In this document: positions 1-6,694 of the stretch, one piece after another
Position numbering within the stretch: position 1 is the stretch's first letter
Layout of the letters: the number at the start of each line of letters is the position of its first letter
From: Pseudomonadota bacterium
GTDB taxonomy: Bacteria > Pseudomonadota > Alphaproteobacteria > Rickettsiales > UBA1997
Length of the DNA: 7,169 nucleotides
NCBI GenBank assembly: GCA_009921385.1
Contig: RFXY01000050.1
Span: 1-7,169, forward strand
Direction of reading: 5' to 3'
Translations under genes and position numbers: made by a program
Notes under the pieces: model-generated
What the model was told of the DNA's origin: nothing
The model's input: the letters and a program-made list of their open reading frames with translations, nothing else
The model's database searches: none

Positions 1-389
1 AAAACCAGCAAAACCGCCACAAAACCTGTGACGATGGTGGCAAAATTAAATTGCATCAAAATTAACAAAGCCAAGAGTAATAAAAATAATAAAAAAAACA
101 CAGCTTTGGTTTTGCTAATTAGTCCAGAGGCAATTGGCCTGTTTTTGGTTCGAGCAACTTTGGCATCGAATTTGGCATCGAGCAAATCGTTGATAACACA
201 ACCTGCAGTTCTCATTAAAATTGCACCTAAAACAAAAAGTAACAACATTTTAGCAAGCAAATAATAGTCGGGATCGGGCAACACTTTTACAGCCAAAGCG
301 ACAGCATAAAAACAAGGCAAAAGCAACAAAAAAATACCAGTTGGGCTATGGATGCGAGAAAGTTTTAGATAATTAACAATTTTTGACAT
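1..389 (-). CDS. ubiA: 4-hydroxybenzoate polyprenyltransferase, N-terminal part (cut by window edge)
   Basis: Membrane prenyltransferase that attaches the polyprenyl tail to 4-hydroxybenzoate, an early membrane step of ubiquinone synthesis. Reading the minus strand from the ATG at 389-387 gives 129 uninterrupted codons running off the left edge. The protein begins MSKIVNYLKLSRIHSPTG. It has a hydrophobic segment at residues 18-34, a second at 47-66, and then the family signature MRTAGCVINDLLDAKFD (59-75), with the Mg-diphosphate-binding N67, D68, D71 and D75, followed by VARTKNRPIASG (78-89). A third hydrophobic stretch begins near residue 97. MR-x-AGCV plus ND-x-x-D and RT-x-NRP-x-x-SG is the pattern of the ubiquinone-pathway UbiA rather than of the menaquinone or heme-O enzymes. 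About 55% of a normal-length protein (about 290 aa) is missing. The gene is divergent from the carboxylase gene. The assignment is firm; the chemistry is from family knowledge. Confidence 0.93.
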   Translation of the reverse strand, partial: MSKIVNYLKLSRIHSPTGIFLLLLPCFYAVALAVKVLPDPDYYLLAKMLLLFVLGAILMRTAGCVINDLLDAKFDAKVARTKNRPIASGLISKTKAVFFLLFLLLLALLILMQFNFATIVTGFVAVLLV

Positions 390-548
390 AACAAAATAAT
401 TTGCTTTTTTTGTTTGCTGATTTTACAATAAACTATATACCAATATTTTTTTGGTATTTTCATAATTGTTGCATTATTTTTTTAACTTGCAAATAATTTT
501 ATGTAGATTTTTTATATTTTAAGTCGATATTATTAAAATAAATATTTT
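390..548. promoter_or_regulatory. Divergent intergenic region between ubiA and the carboxylase gene
   Basis: This 159-bp, very AT-rich gap must hold the promoters for both divergent genes. A tentative rightward promoter is TTGCAT (469-474), a 17-nt spacer and AATAAT (492-497). The -10 box matches 5 of 6 consensus positions but the -35 box only 3 of 6, and chance matches are common in such sequence. Neither start codon has a convincing Shine-Dalgarno: the bases before the ATG at 549 are all A and T, and those before the ubiA ATG are nearly so. No small gene is evident. A short inverted repeat inside is listed separately. Confidence 0.4.
437..457. repeat. Short inverted repeat in the divergent promoter region
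   Basis: ATACCAA (437-443) and TTGGTAT (451-457) are exact 7-bp inverted repeats around a 7-nt loop. On the plus strand the second arm is followed by TTTTC, so it could be a weak terminator-like hairpin, but it lies ahead of both divergent genes and terminates no gene. An operator for a dimeric regulator, or chance in AT-rich DNA, are the alternatives. The site is 48 bp from the ubiA start and 92 bp from the carboxylase start. Confidence 0.4.
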
Positions 549-2546
549 ATGCAAAACCACAAATTACTTATCGCCAACCGTGGCGAAATTGCTTGTCGAA
601 TTATCAAAACTTGCAAAAAATTAGGCATCAAAACGGTTGCTGTCTATTCTGATGCCGATGCCAATTCTTTGTTTGTGCAAATGGCAGACGAAGCCGTCAA
701 CATTGGCCCCTCGCCTTCTTCGCAAAGTTATCTTAACATCAACAACATTCTTGATGCCATCAAAATAACCGGGGCAACCATGGTGCACCCTGGCTATGGT
801 TTTTTATCAGAAAACCGCAATTTTGCTTCTGTGCTTGAAAAAAATTCGATCATTTTTGTTGGTCCTTCGGTTTATTCTATCGAAATGATGGGCGATAAAA
901 TTCAATCAAAAAAACTCGCTCTAGAAGCTGGTGTAAGAACAGTTCCAGGGCATATGAACATCATCAAAGATGCCACAGAAGCGGTTGAAATTGCCGTTAA
1001 AATTGGCTTTCCTGTAATGGTTAAAGCATCTGCTGGTGGCGGTGGCAAAGGAATGCGAATTGTCTACAATCAAAACGAAATGGCAGAAGCCTTTTTGTCG
1101 ACTTCCAACGAGGCGAGAAACAGTTTTTCTGACGATAGAGTTTTTATTGAAAAATTCATCGAAAACCCTCGACATATCGAAATACAAGTGTTGGCAGACA
1201 AGCACGGTAACATCGTGTGTTTAGGCGAAAGAGAATGCTCCATTCAAAGAAACAATCAAAAAGTAATCGAAGAAGCTCCAAGCTCATTTTTAGACGAAGC
1301 CACTCGTCAAAAAATGTATGAACAGTCAAAATCTTTGGCAAAAAAAGTCAAGTATTTTTCGGCAGGCACCATCGAATATATTATGGACAAACACAAAAAT
1401 TTCTACTTCTTAGAAATGAACACTCGTTTGCAGGTCGAACACCCTGTAACCGAGCTGGTTACTGGCCTTGATTTGGTTGAGTTGATGATTAAAATTGCCT
1501 TGGGCGAAAAACTACCGTTTTCTCAATCAGATGTCAAGCTAAACGGCTGGGCTATTGAATCGCGAATTTATGCCGAAGATCCCGCTCGAGGCTTTTTGCC
1601 TTCTTCTGGCAGAATTAATCTCTATATCGAGCCTGCAACCAACGAAAATGTGAGGGTTGATTCGGGTGTTTACGAAGGTGGCGAAGTGAGCATGTTTTAC
1701 GATGCCATGATTGCCAAACTTTGCTCTTATGGCAAAAACAGGCAAGAAGCAATCGAGCATATGAGACATGCCTTAGGTAGCTTTGCCATTGCTGGTGTTT
1801 CGCACAACATCAGCTTTCTTGAAACCATCATGAAAAATGAAAAGTTCATCAACGGTCATTTATCTACCGCCTTTATTAAAGAAGAATTTCCGAAAGGTTT
1901 TTGCGGAAGCAGTCTTGATTCTCAAGTAAAAGAAGTGTTAATCGTTGTGGCTCTGAAAATATTTTTGCAAAATTATCAAAGAAATGCCCATATGACAGGG
2001 CAACTTCACAACAGGCCAAAGCAAATATCTGATCGCTGGGTGGTGATGTTTGAAGAAGAATCTTTCTTGATAAATATTTGCCAAAACAACAAAGAAAATT
2101 TAATTATCGAATGCGACAACAAAGAAATTGAGCTTGCTACTTCGTGGGGCAATGGCGAAAAGCTTTTTCGAGGCGAAGTAAATGGTCAAAATGTTGGGGT
2201 AAAAATTCGCAAAAACGACAGTGCAGGCAGTTATTTGTTACAATATTCTGGCATCGATATGTTTGTGAGTGTGAGATCGCCAAGAGTTGCCGAACTAAGC
2301 AAGTTTATGCCAAAAATCAATTATAATGCCAAACCAACTTGTCTAGAAGCTCCAATTACTGGCAAAATTGTGCGATTCAAAGTAGAAGAAGGGCAAGAAG
2401 TAAAGGCCGGGCAAGAATTGGTAATTATTGAAGCTATGAAAATGGAAAACATTATACGTACCGAATATGACACCAAAATTGGTAAAATTAAATTTAAAGA
2501 AAATGAAACCGTTGGTATCGGGCAAATTATTTTAGATTTTGTTTAA
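549..2546 (+). CDS. pccA: Biotin-dependent acyl-CoA carboxylase alpha subunit, probably propionyl-CoA carboxylase
   Basis: Cytosolic subunit that carboxylates its own biotin with ATP and bicarbonate, then hands the carboxyl group to a beta subunit acting on an acyl-CoA. The 665 residues show, in order: a biotin carboxylase N-domain (LLIANRGEIACRI, 6-18; HPGYGFLSEN, 80-89); an ATP-grasp domain with the glycine-rich loop GGGGKG (163-168), the ERECSIQ segment (227-233) and the FLEMNTRLQVEHPVTE catalytic segment (287-302); ESRIYAEDP (337-345); a BT linker domain at about 455-590; and a C-terminal biotinyl domain with EAMKM (628-632), biotin on K631. Length and order match propionyl-CoA carboxylase alpha; a methylcrotonyl-CoA or other acyl-CoA carboxylase cannot be excluded. 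No beta subunit gene is present in the window. The ATG at 549 lies just upstream of the conserved LLIANRGE and has no Shine-Dalgarno. Confidence 0.9.
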   Translation: MQNHKLLIANRGEIACRIIKTCKKLGIKTVAVYSDADANSLFVQMADEAVNIGPSPSSQSYLNINNILDAIKITGATMVHPGYGFLSENRNFASVLEKNSIIFVGPSVYSIEMMGDKIQSKKLALEAGVRTVPGHMNIIKDATEAVEIAVKIGFPVMVKASAGGGGKGMRIVYNQNEMAEAFLSTSNEARNSFSDDRVFIEKFIENPRHIEIQVLADKHGNIVCLGERECSIQRNNQKVIEEAPSSFLDEATRQKMYEQSKSLAKKVKYFSAGTIEYIMDKHKNFYFLEMNTRLQVEHPVTELVTGLDLVELMIKIALGEKLPFSQSDVKLNGWAIESRIYAEDPARGFLPSSGRINLYIEPATNENVRVDSGVYEGGEVSMFYDAMIAKLCSYGKNRQEAIEHMRHALGSFAIAGVSHNISFLETIMKNEKFINGHLSTAFIKEEFPKGFCGSSLDSQVKEVLIVVALKIFLQNYQRNAHMTGQLHNRPKQISDRWVVMFEEESFLINICQNNKENLIIECDNKEIELATSWGNGEKLFRGEVNGQNVGVKIRKNDSAGSYLLQYSGIDMFVSVRSPRVAELSKFMPKINYNAKPTCLEAPITGKIVRFKVEEGQEVKAGQELVIIEAMKMENIIRTEYDTKIGKIKFKENETVGIGQIILDFV

Positions 2547-2547
2547 C

Positions 2548-2551
2548 GGAG
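2548..2551 (+). promoter_or_regulatory. Shine-Dalgarno of the minicistron ahead of virD4
   Basis: GGAG lies 1 nt after the carboxylase stop codon and 10 nt before the ATG at 2562. It is the clearest ribosome-binding site in the window. It points at the minicistron start rather than at the virD4 ATG (2592), which has only A/T-rich sequence immediately in front of it. Confidence 0.5.
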
Positions 2552-2561
2552 TTTATTTAAT

Positions 2562-2585
2562 ATGTTAAATCACAATCAATTATAA
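2562..2585 (+). CDS. Seven-codon minicistron upstream of and in frame with virD4
   Basis: ATG at 2562 opens a reading frame for MLNHNQL, closed by TAA at 2583-2585. It is served by GGAG 10 nt upstream and ends 6 nt before the virD4 ATG, in the same frame. Seen directly: an in-frame start, one stop, two codons, then the virD4 start. It could be a leader that delivers ribosomes to virD4 by reinitiation, or the remnant of a longer virD4 N-terminus broken by a stop, or chance. The peptide has no recognisable domain and the residues do not suggest a regulatory attenuator peptide. Confidence 0.35.
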   Translation: MLNHNQL

Positions 2586-2591
2586 AAAAAT

Positions 2592-4385
2592 ATGGCTAAA
2601 ACCGTTGCCGACGATCCTCTACTACGAAATACTCGAAACTTTACTCTAATTATTCTGATTTTTGTGCTGATTTTTGGCATTTTCTATTATATCGCCGGGG
2701 CAATGCTTATTTCTTTTACCTCGCCTAACATCGATTACACTAAAAAGTTTTTTGGCAAAGGCATTATCGATCAAATCACCATCATCGCTAAATCATTTTA
2801 TAATTATTGGGCATATTTTTTTCATAATTACAGCAAAATTAATTTAACCAGCAACAACGGTTTTTTATTGAAATTGATCATTTCCACTTTTTTGCCGTTT
2901 GGCTTGTTTGCTCTTTTGGCGTGGTTTTTTCGAGCTCCAATTATCGACTGGCGACCGTTTAAAAAGCCCGAATCCATTCACGGTGATGCCCACTGGGCCT
3001 CTAATAGCGAAGTAAAAAAAATGGGTTTAAGGGCCAAGGAAGGAGTTTTGCTTGGCAGTTTTGACGGTAATTTTTTGATTGCCAAAGATTATCAACACAC
3101 CTTGTTGTTTGCTCCAACCGGCTCTGGTAAAGGTGTGGGCTTCGTTATTCCAAACTTACTTTTTTGGAAAGAATCAGTCATTGTGCACGACATCAAACTC
3201 GAAAACTACGAATTCACTTCTGGTTGGCGAAGAAAAAATCTCAAACAAAAAGTATTTTTATGGAACCCTGCCGACCCCGATGGAGTGAGTCATTGCTATA
3301 ACCCAATGGATTGGATCAGCAATAAACCAGGGAAAATGGTTGATGATGTGCAAAAAATCTGCAATTTTTTGTTGCCAGAGCAAGAATTTTGGCAAAACGA
3401 AGCAAGAGCTTTGCTAGCAGGAATAATGCTTTATTTGGTTGCCGACGAAAACAAGCCAACCACTTTGGGCGAAGTAGTTCGAACTTTGCGAAACGACGAT
3501 GTGGTTTATAATTTAGCAGTAATTCTTGACACGATGGGCAAAAAAATTCACCCAGTTTCTTATATGAATATCGCCTCTTATTTACAAAAACCAGACAAAG
3601 AAAGGGGTTCGGTTACTTCAACCGCCAACTCTTCTTTAGAGCTGTGGGCAAATCCCTTAATCGACACCACCACCGCCACCAGCGATTTTAATTTGCACGA
3701 ATTTAAAGTTGTTCCGCACACCCTTTATGTTGGCTTAACTCCCGACAATATTTCTCGACTAAAACCTTTGATGGGTATGTTTTATCAACAGGCTGCATCT
3801 TTTTTTACCGCCAAAATGCCTCAACCGCACGAAAAATATGGTGTTTTAATGATGATGGACGAATTTCCCACTCTTGGCAAAATGGAGCAATTTCTCAGCG
3901 GTATTGCATATTTTCGGGGCTATAAAGTGCGATTGTTTTTGATTATTCAAGATACCGAACAACTAAAAGGCATTTACGAAGAAAGCGGCATGAACTCTTT
4001 TTTATCAAATTCTACCTATCGCATCACTTTTGCCGCCAACAATGTTGAAACCGCCAACCTGATTTCGCAACTTATTGGCAACAAAACCGCCACCCAAGTT
4101 TCTTACAACAAACCAAAATATTTCGATCTCAACCCCGCTTCTCGTTCTTTAAACTTATCTGATGTGCAACGGGCCCTGATTTTACCGCAAGAAGTTATAC
4201 AACTACCCAGAGACGAACAAATTTTACTGATCGAATCGCAACCGCCAATTCGTTCTAAAAAAATTAAATATTTCGAAGATAAATTTTTCACTTCTCGACT
4301 TTTACCAAAAATCAAAATACCAACACAAATTCCATATATGCCCGATCATTCGGCATTAAGAGCTAAAAAAGAAGAGAAAAAATAA
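2592..4385 (+). CDS. virD4: Type IV secretion system coupling protein VirD4 (TraG/TraD family ATPase)
   Basis: Inner-membrane hexameric ATPase that receives substrates and passes them to the VirB type IV secretion channel. The 597 residues contain two N-terminal membrane segments (about 17-41 and 91-113) with a periplasmic loop between them. The cytosolic part has the family signature HGDAHWA (130-136), a Walker A motif APTGSGKG (174-181), SHCYNPMDW (233-241) and a Walker B stretch ending MMMDEFPTLGK (420-430; D423, E424). Near the C-terminus is ESQPPIRSKKIKYFED (548-563), typical of the family, and a charged tail RAKKEEKK. All catalytic motifs are intact. Its length suits Rickettsiales-type VirD4, which lacks the longer tail of Agrobacterium VirD4 (from memory). 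It follows the carboxylase gene by 45 bp and precedes aroE by 1 nt; no virB gene is in view. Because a host-associated type IV system is inferred, protein export is more likely than conjugation. Confidence 0.95.
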   Translation: MAKTVADDPLLRNTRNFTLIILIFVLIFGIFYYIAGAMLISFTSPNIDYTKKFFGKGIIDQITIIAKSFYNYWAYFFHNYSKINLTSNNGFLLKLIISTFLPFGLFALLAWFFRAPIIDWRPFKKPESIHGDAHWASNSEVKKMGLRAKEGVLLGSFDGNFLIAKDYQHTLLFAPTGSGKGVGFVIPNLLFWKESVIVHDIKLENYEFTSGWRRKNLKQKVFLWNPADPDGVSHCYNPMDWISNKPGKMVDDVQKICNFLLPEQEFWQNEARALLAGIMLYLVADENKPTTLGEVVRTLRNDDVVYNLAVILDTMGKKIHPVSYMNIASYLQKPDKERGSVTSTANSSLELWANPLIDTTTATSDFNLHEFKVVPHTLYVGLTPDNISRLKPLMGMFYQQAASFFTAKMPQPHEKYGVLMMMDEFPTLGKMEQFLSGIAYFRGYKVRLFLIIQDTEQLKGIYEESGMNSFLSNSTYRITFAANNVETANLISQLIGNKTATQVSYNKPKYFDLNPASRSLNLSDVQRALILPQEVIQLPRDEQILLIESQPPIRSKKIKYFEDKFFTSRLLPKIKIPTQIPYMPDHSALRAKKEEKK

Positions 4386-4386
4386 T

Positions 4387-5247
4387 ATGTCAACCACACC
4401 TGTTTATAAAGCACTACTCATAGGCAACCCCATAAGTCAATCTTTATCACCAACCATTCATCAATATTTTTTACAACAACACAATTTAATTGGTAGCTAT
4501 GAAGCTTGGCAAGTAAGCAAACCAAATCTGGCAACCACGATCGAATCGTTAATCGCTCAAAAATATGTTGGCTTTAATGCAACAATTCCGCACAAAGAAC
4601 AAGTTTTTTCACTCTGCCACAAACTAAGCCAAACCGCCAAAACAATTGGGGCGGTCAACACTGTCAAAATTCTGCCCGACGGCAGTTTGTATGGCCACAA
4701 CTCTGATGCTTTTGGTTTTTATGAAAACTTAACCCAACAGCAACCAAATTTGCAATTGGCACAACAGCAAGCTTTAATTATTGGGGCGGGCGGAGCAAGT
4801 CGGGCGGTTTTGTATAGCCTAATTAAGGCAAAAATGTCTACTATTTTTCTTACCAACCGCAACTCCGATAAACTAAACAAAATAGTGCTTGATTTTGCCG
4901 ATTTCGCCAAGCAAAATCAGGTTGTTTTAATCGCTCTTAACTGGCAAGAATACAGCAAAATTTTGCCAAACATCACTTTGTTAGTTAATGCCACTTCGCT
5001 AGGTATGATAAATCAACCAGAATTAAACCTTGATTTTCAACATCTCACAGCCAAAACCGCAGTTTACGACATTGTTTATAAACCGCTTTACACCAATTTG
5101 CTGATGCAAGCTCAACAAAAGGGTTGCCCAATCATCACAGGCCTAGGTATGTTGGTGCATCAAGCGATGATTGGCTTTGAGTTGTGGTTTAAGCACAAAC
5201 CAGTTTATGACAACTCTTTACAACAACTTTTATTATCAAAACTATGA
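4387..5247 (+). CDS. aroE: Shikimate dehydrogenase (NADP+)
   Basis: Cytosolic enzyme that reduces 3-dehydroshikimate to shikimate with NADPH on the route to chorismate. The 286 residues, normal length, show the substrate-binding half first: GNPISQSLSPTIHQYF (13-28, serines 18 and 20), GFNATIPHKE (62-71, catalytic K70), GAVNTVK (88-94, N91) and GHNSDAFG (103-110, catalytic D107). The cofactor half has IIGAGGASRAV (131-141), TNRNSDK (156-162), LVNATSLGM (199-207), and then Y231 and GLGMLVHQA (252-260, Q259). The catalytic Lys-Asp pair and the glycine-rich loop are intact. TNR at 156-158 matches the usual NADP(H)-binding NRT/NRN site, so this looks like AroE rather than the quinate-type YdiB. 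Its ATG starts 1 nt after the virD4 stop, and GAAGAG in the virD4 end (4371-4376) may serve as a weak ribosome-binding site. Its stop overlaps the next start. Confidence 0.96.
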   Translation: MSTTPVYKALLIGNPISQSLSPTIHQYFLQQHNLIGSYEAWQVSKPNLATTIESLIAQKYVGFNATIPHKEQVFSLCHKLSQTAKTIGAVNTVKILPDGSLYGHNSDAFGFYENLTQQQPNLQLAQQQALIIGAGGASRAVLYSLIKAKMSTIFLTNRNSDKLNKIVLDFADFAKQNQVVLIALNWQEYSKILPNITLLVNATSLGMINQPELNLDFQHLTAKTAVYDIVYKPLYTNLLMQAQQKGCPIITGLGMLVHQAMIGFELWFKHKPVYDNSLQQLLLSKL

Positions 5248-5495
5248 TGAATTTTTTTCGTTCTCTTTGGCTTTTTTGCAAAAGAATTTTTGGCTTTTTT
5301 CTGCTAATTTTTATTATTATTTTTTTAGTAAAAAATCGCAACACAGTAAGTGTTGATTTCACTCCTTTTGGCACTTTACAAACCAAAATGTTTATCCTGA
5401 TGCTTGGCTTTTATTTATGTGGCATCATGACCACTTTGTTGATTTTTTCTAAACATTTGTTAATAACATTTTTTGCTAAATTTAAAAGAAAATGA
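5244..5495 (+). CDS. Small two-helix membrane protein with LapA (DUF1049) domain
   Basis: An 83-residue inner-membrane protein. Two hydrophobic helices (about 14-29 and 48-67) flank a short loop containing NRNTVSVDFTPFG (31-43), the Asn-x-x-x-Val-x-Val-x-Phe pattern of the LapA domain. Both ends are basic (KR at 13-14; KFKRK at the C-terminus), suggesting both termini face the cytosol. In enterobacteria LapA works with LapB in controlling lipopolysaccharide synthesis. No lapB gene and no cytoplasmic rubredoxin/TPR partner are seen here, so that role is not established. The ATG at 5244 overlaps the aroE stop in ATGA; a second ATG at 5247 is an equally possible start. The stop overlaps the pyrD start in the same way, so it is translationally coupled on both sides. 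Domain assignment rests on pattern and topology only. Confidence 0.75.
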   Translation: MMNFFRSLWLFCKRIFGFFLLIFIIIFLVKNRNTVSVDFTPFGTLQTKMFILMLGFYLCGIMTTLLIFSKHLLITFFAKFKRK

Positions 5496-6583
5496 GCCTC
5501 TATTCTCTTGTCAAGCCGCTATTATTTTGCTTCAACCCCGAGTCGGCACATAATTTAGCCATCAAAACTCTTAGTTTCGCCCCCAAATTTAGCAATTTGC
5601 TTAGCAACAACAAAAGTTATAGCAACTTGCAACAAAATTTATTTGGTTATCACTTTGACAACCCCATCGGCTTATCTGCCGGTTTCGATAAAAATGCCGA
5701 GGCAATCACCGCCCTTCACGGCTTTGGCTTTGGCTTTCTAGAAGTTGGCACCGTCACTCCACAACCGCAAACAGGCAACAGCAAGCCTCGGCTATTTCGC
5801 TTGCCAGAAGACAAGGCAATTATAAATCGCTTTGGCTTTAATAATTTAGGGGCAGAAAAAGTTTTAGAAAACATTCAAATTGCCAAGAAAAATCGGCAAA
5901 ATAATCAAAAAATTTTAGGAGTAAATATCGGCAAAAACAAAGATAGTCAAAACAATGCTTCTGATTATATTTTTTTGCTAGAAAAATTTTATCAACATTC
6001 TTCTTATATCACCATCAACATTTCTTCGCCCAACACCGCCAATTTACGCGAGTTGCAAAGCGAAGATCATTTGGCAATTTTTTTAGACGATTTACAAAAA
6101 GCTTACCAAAAATTACAGCACCTACACCAAAAATCGGTGCCGGTGTTTTTAAAAATCGCCCCCGACCTTGATTTTACTCAACAGCAACAACTCGCTTCTC
6201 TTGTTTTGCAACACAATTGGCTTTCTGCCGTTATTATTAGCAACACCACAATTGAACGAAACCTTTCTTTAACCAGCCCTTTTGCCTGCCAAACTGGCGG
6301 GCTCAGTGGCAAGCCTTTGTTACAAAAATCAAACCAAGTGCTGAAAAATTTTTATCAACTCACCGCAGGAAAAATAAAACTCATCGGAGTTGGCGGAATT
6401 TTTTCGGCAGAAGATGTTTATGAAAAAATGTGCTACGGGGCATCGCTGGTGCAAATTTATTCGGCCTTTGTTTATGAAGGCTTTGGCTTGGTTGAAAAAA
6501 TCAAAGCCGAGTTAAGTGCTAAAATAAAGCAACAAGGCTTCAGCAACATCAGCCAAATTATTGGCATTAAAAGCAAATTTTAG
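5492..6583 (+). CDS. pyrD: Dihydroorotate dehydrogenase (quinone), class 2
   Basis: Membrane-associated flavoenzyme that oxidises dihydroorotate to orotate, the fourth step of de novo pyrimidine synthesis, passing electrons through FMN to ubiquinone. The 363 residues begin with the class 2 N-terminal helical region (FNPESAHNLAIKTL, 14-27), which docks on the membrane and admits quinone. Then come NPIGLSAGFDKNAEA (57-71, K67), LEVGTVTPQPQTGNSKPRLF (83-102) and NRFGFNN (112-118). NISSPNT (176-182) carries S179, the class 2 catalytic serine in place of the cysteine of class 1. FLKIAPDL (219-226), SNTTIERN (250-257), GGLSGKPL (269-276), GVGGI (299-303) and the FMN-phosphate site YSAFVYEG (323-330) complete the barrel. 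All motifs are intact. The ATG overlaps the preceding stop (ATGA). No strong terminator follows the stop. All six arginines use CGN codons, unlike the transposase downstream. Confidence 0.96.
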   Translation: MSLYSLVKPLLFCFNPESAHNLAIKTLSFAPKFSNLLSNNKSYSNLQQNLFGYHFDNPIGLSAGFDKNAEAITALHGFGFGFLEVGTVTPQPQTGNSKPRLFRLPEDKAIINRFGFNNLGAEKVLENIQIAKKNRQNNQKILGVNIGKNKDSQNNASDYIFLLEKFYQHSSYITINISSPNTANLRELQSEDHLAIFLDDLQKAYQKLQHLHQKSVPVFLKIAPDLDFTQQQQLASLVLQHNWLSAVIISNTTIERNLSLTSPFACQTGGLSGKPLLQKSNQVLKNFYQLTAGKIKLIGVGGIFSAEDVYEKMCYGASLVQIYSAFVYEGFGLVEKIKAELSAKIKQQGFSNISQIIGIKSKF

Positions 6584-6640
6584 CCAACAATAAAAATTAG
6601 AATATGTTTTAAAAACGGTCAATTAAATATATTGCAATGT

Positions 6641-6652
6641 CCTATTAATAGG
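6641..6652. repeat. Perfect 12-bp palindrome between pyrD and the transposase gene
   Basis: CCTATTAATAGG is an exact palindrome, followed at once by the overlapping 8-bp palindrome GTTATAAC (6652-6659). It lies about 15 bp upstream of the transposase promoter. It could belong to the end region of the insertion sequence or be a binding site; a terminator is unlikely because there is no loop or U-run. The left end of the element cannot be fixed without the right end, which is outside the window. Confidence 0.45.
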
Positions 6653-6666
6653 TTATAACTTTCTTC

Positions 6667-6694
6667 TTGACATCATAAAATAGTTAGAGATAAT
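6667..6694 (+). promoter_or_regulatory. Transposase promoter (sigma-70 type)
   Basis: TTGACA (6667-6672) is a perfect -35 box, followed by a 16-nt spacer and GATAAT (6689-6694), 5 of 6 for the -10 box. This is by far the best promoter match noticed in the window. The predicted transcript starts near 6701, giving an untranslated leader of about 30 nt before the ATG at 6732. The spacer is filled by the upstream arm of the inverted repeat described separately. Confidence 0.6.

Noticed and set aside
169..188. Direct repeat TTGGCATCGA within ubiA
   Set aside because: It simply encodes the repeated DAK residues of the conserved metal-binding motif, so it is not a separate element.
28..264. Rightward open frame of 78 codons at the left edge
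   Set aside because: It lies antisense to the well-supported ubiA reading frame, has a low-complexity lysine/asparagine-rich start and shows no family motif.
482..533. Possible CtrA-type sites (TTAA-N7-TTAA) before the carboxylase gene
   Set aside because: Two near matches, TTAA-N7-ATAA at 482-496 and TTAA-N7-TTAT at 519-533, each miss one half-site base, and such matches are expected by chance in this AT-rich stretch.
1248..1260. Asparagine at residue 235 of the carboxylase where many family members have arginine
   Set aside because: The neighbouring catalytic residues are intact and this position varies among propionyl-CoA carboxylases, so it does not suggest loss of activity.
921..1769. 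Several leftward open frames inside the carboxylase gene
   Set aside because: They are antisense shadows of a gene whose conserved motifs run unbroken through the same positions; none shows a recognisable domain.
5171..5386. Open frames on both strands across the aroE/lapA-like junction
   Set aside because: They overlap both supported genes out of frame or antisense and consist of low-complexity aromatic or lysine-rich sequence.
6606..6616. GTTTTAAAAAC as a pyrD terminator
   Set aside because: The near-palindrome is pure A/T inside, has no loop and no following U-run, so it is not a credible intrinsic terminator.
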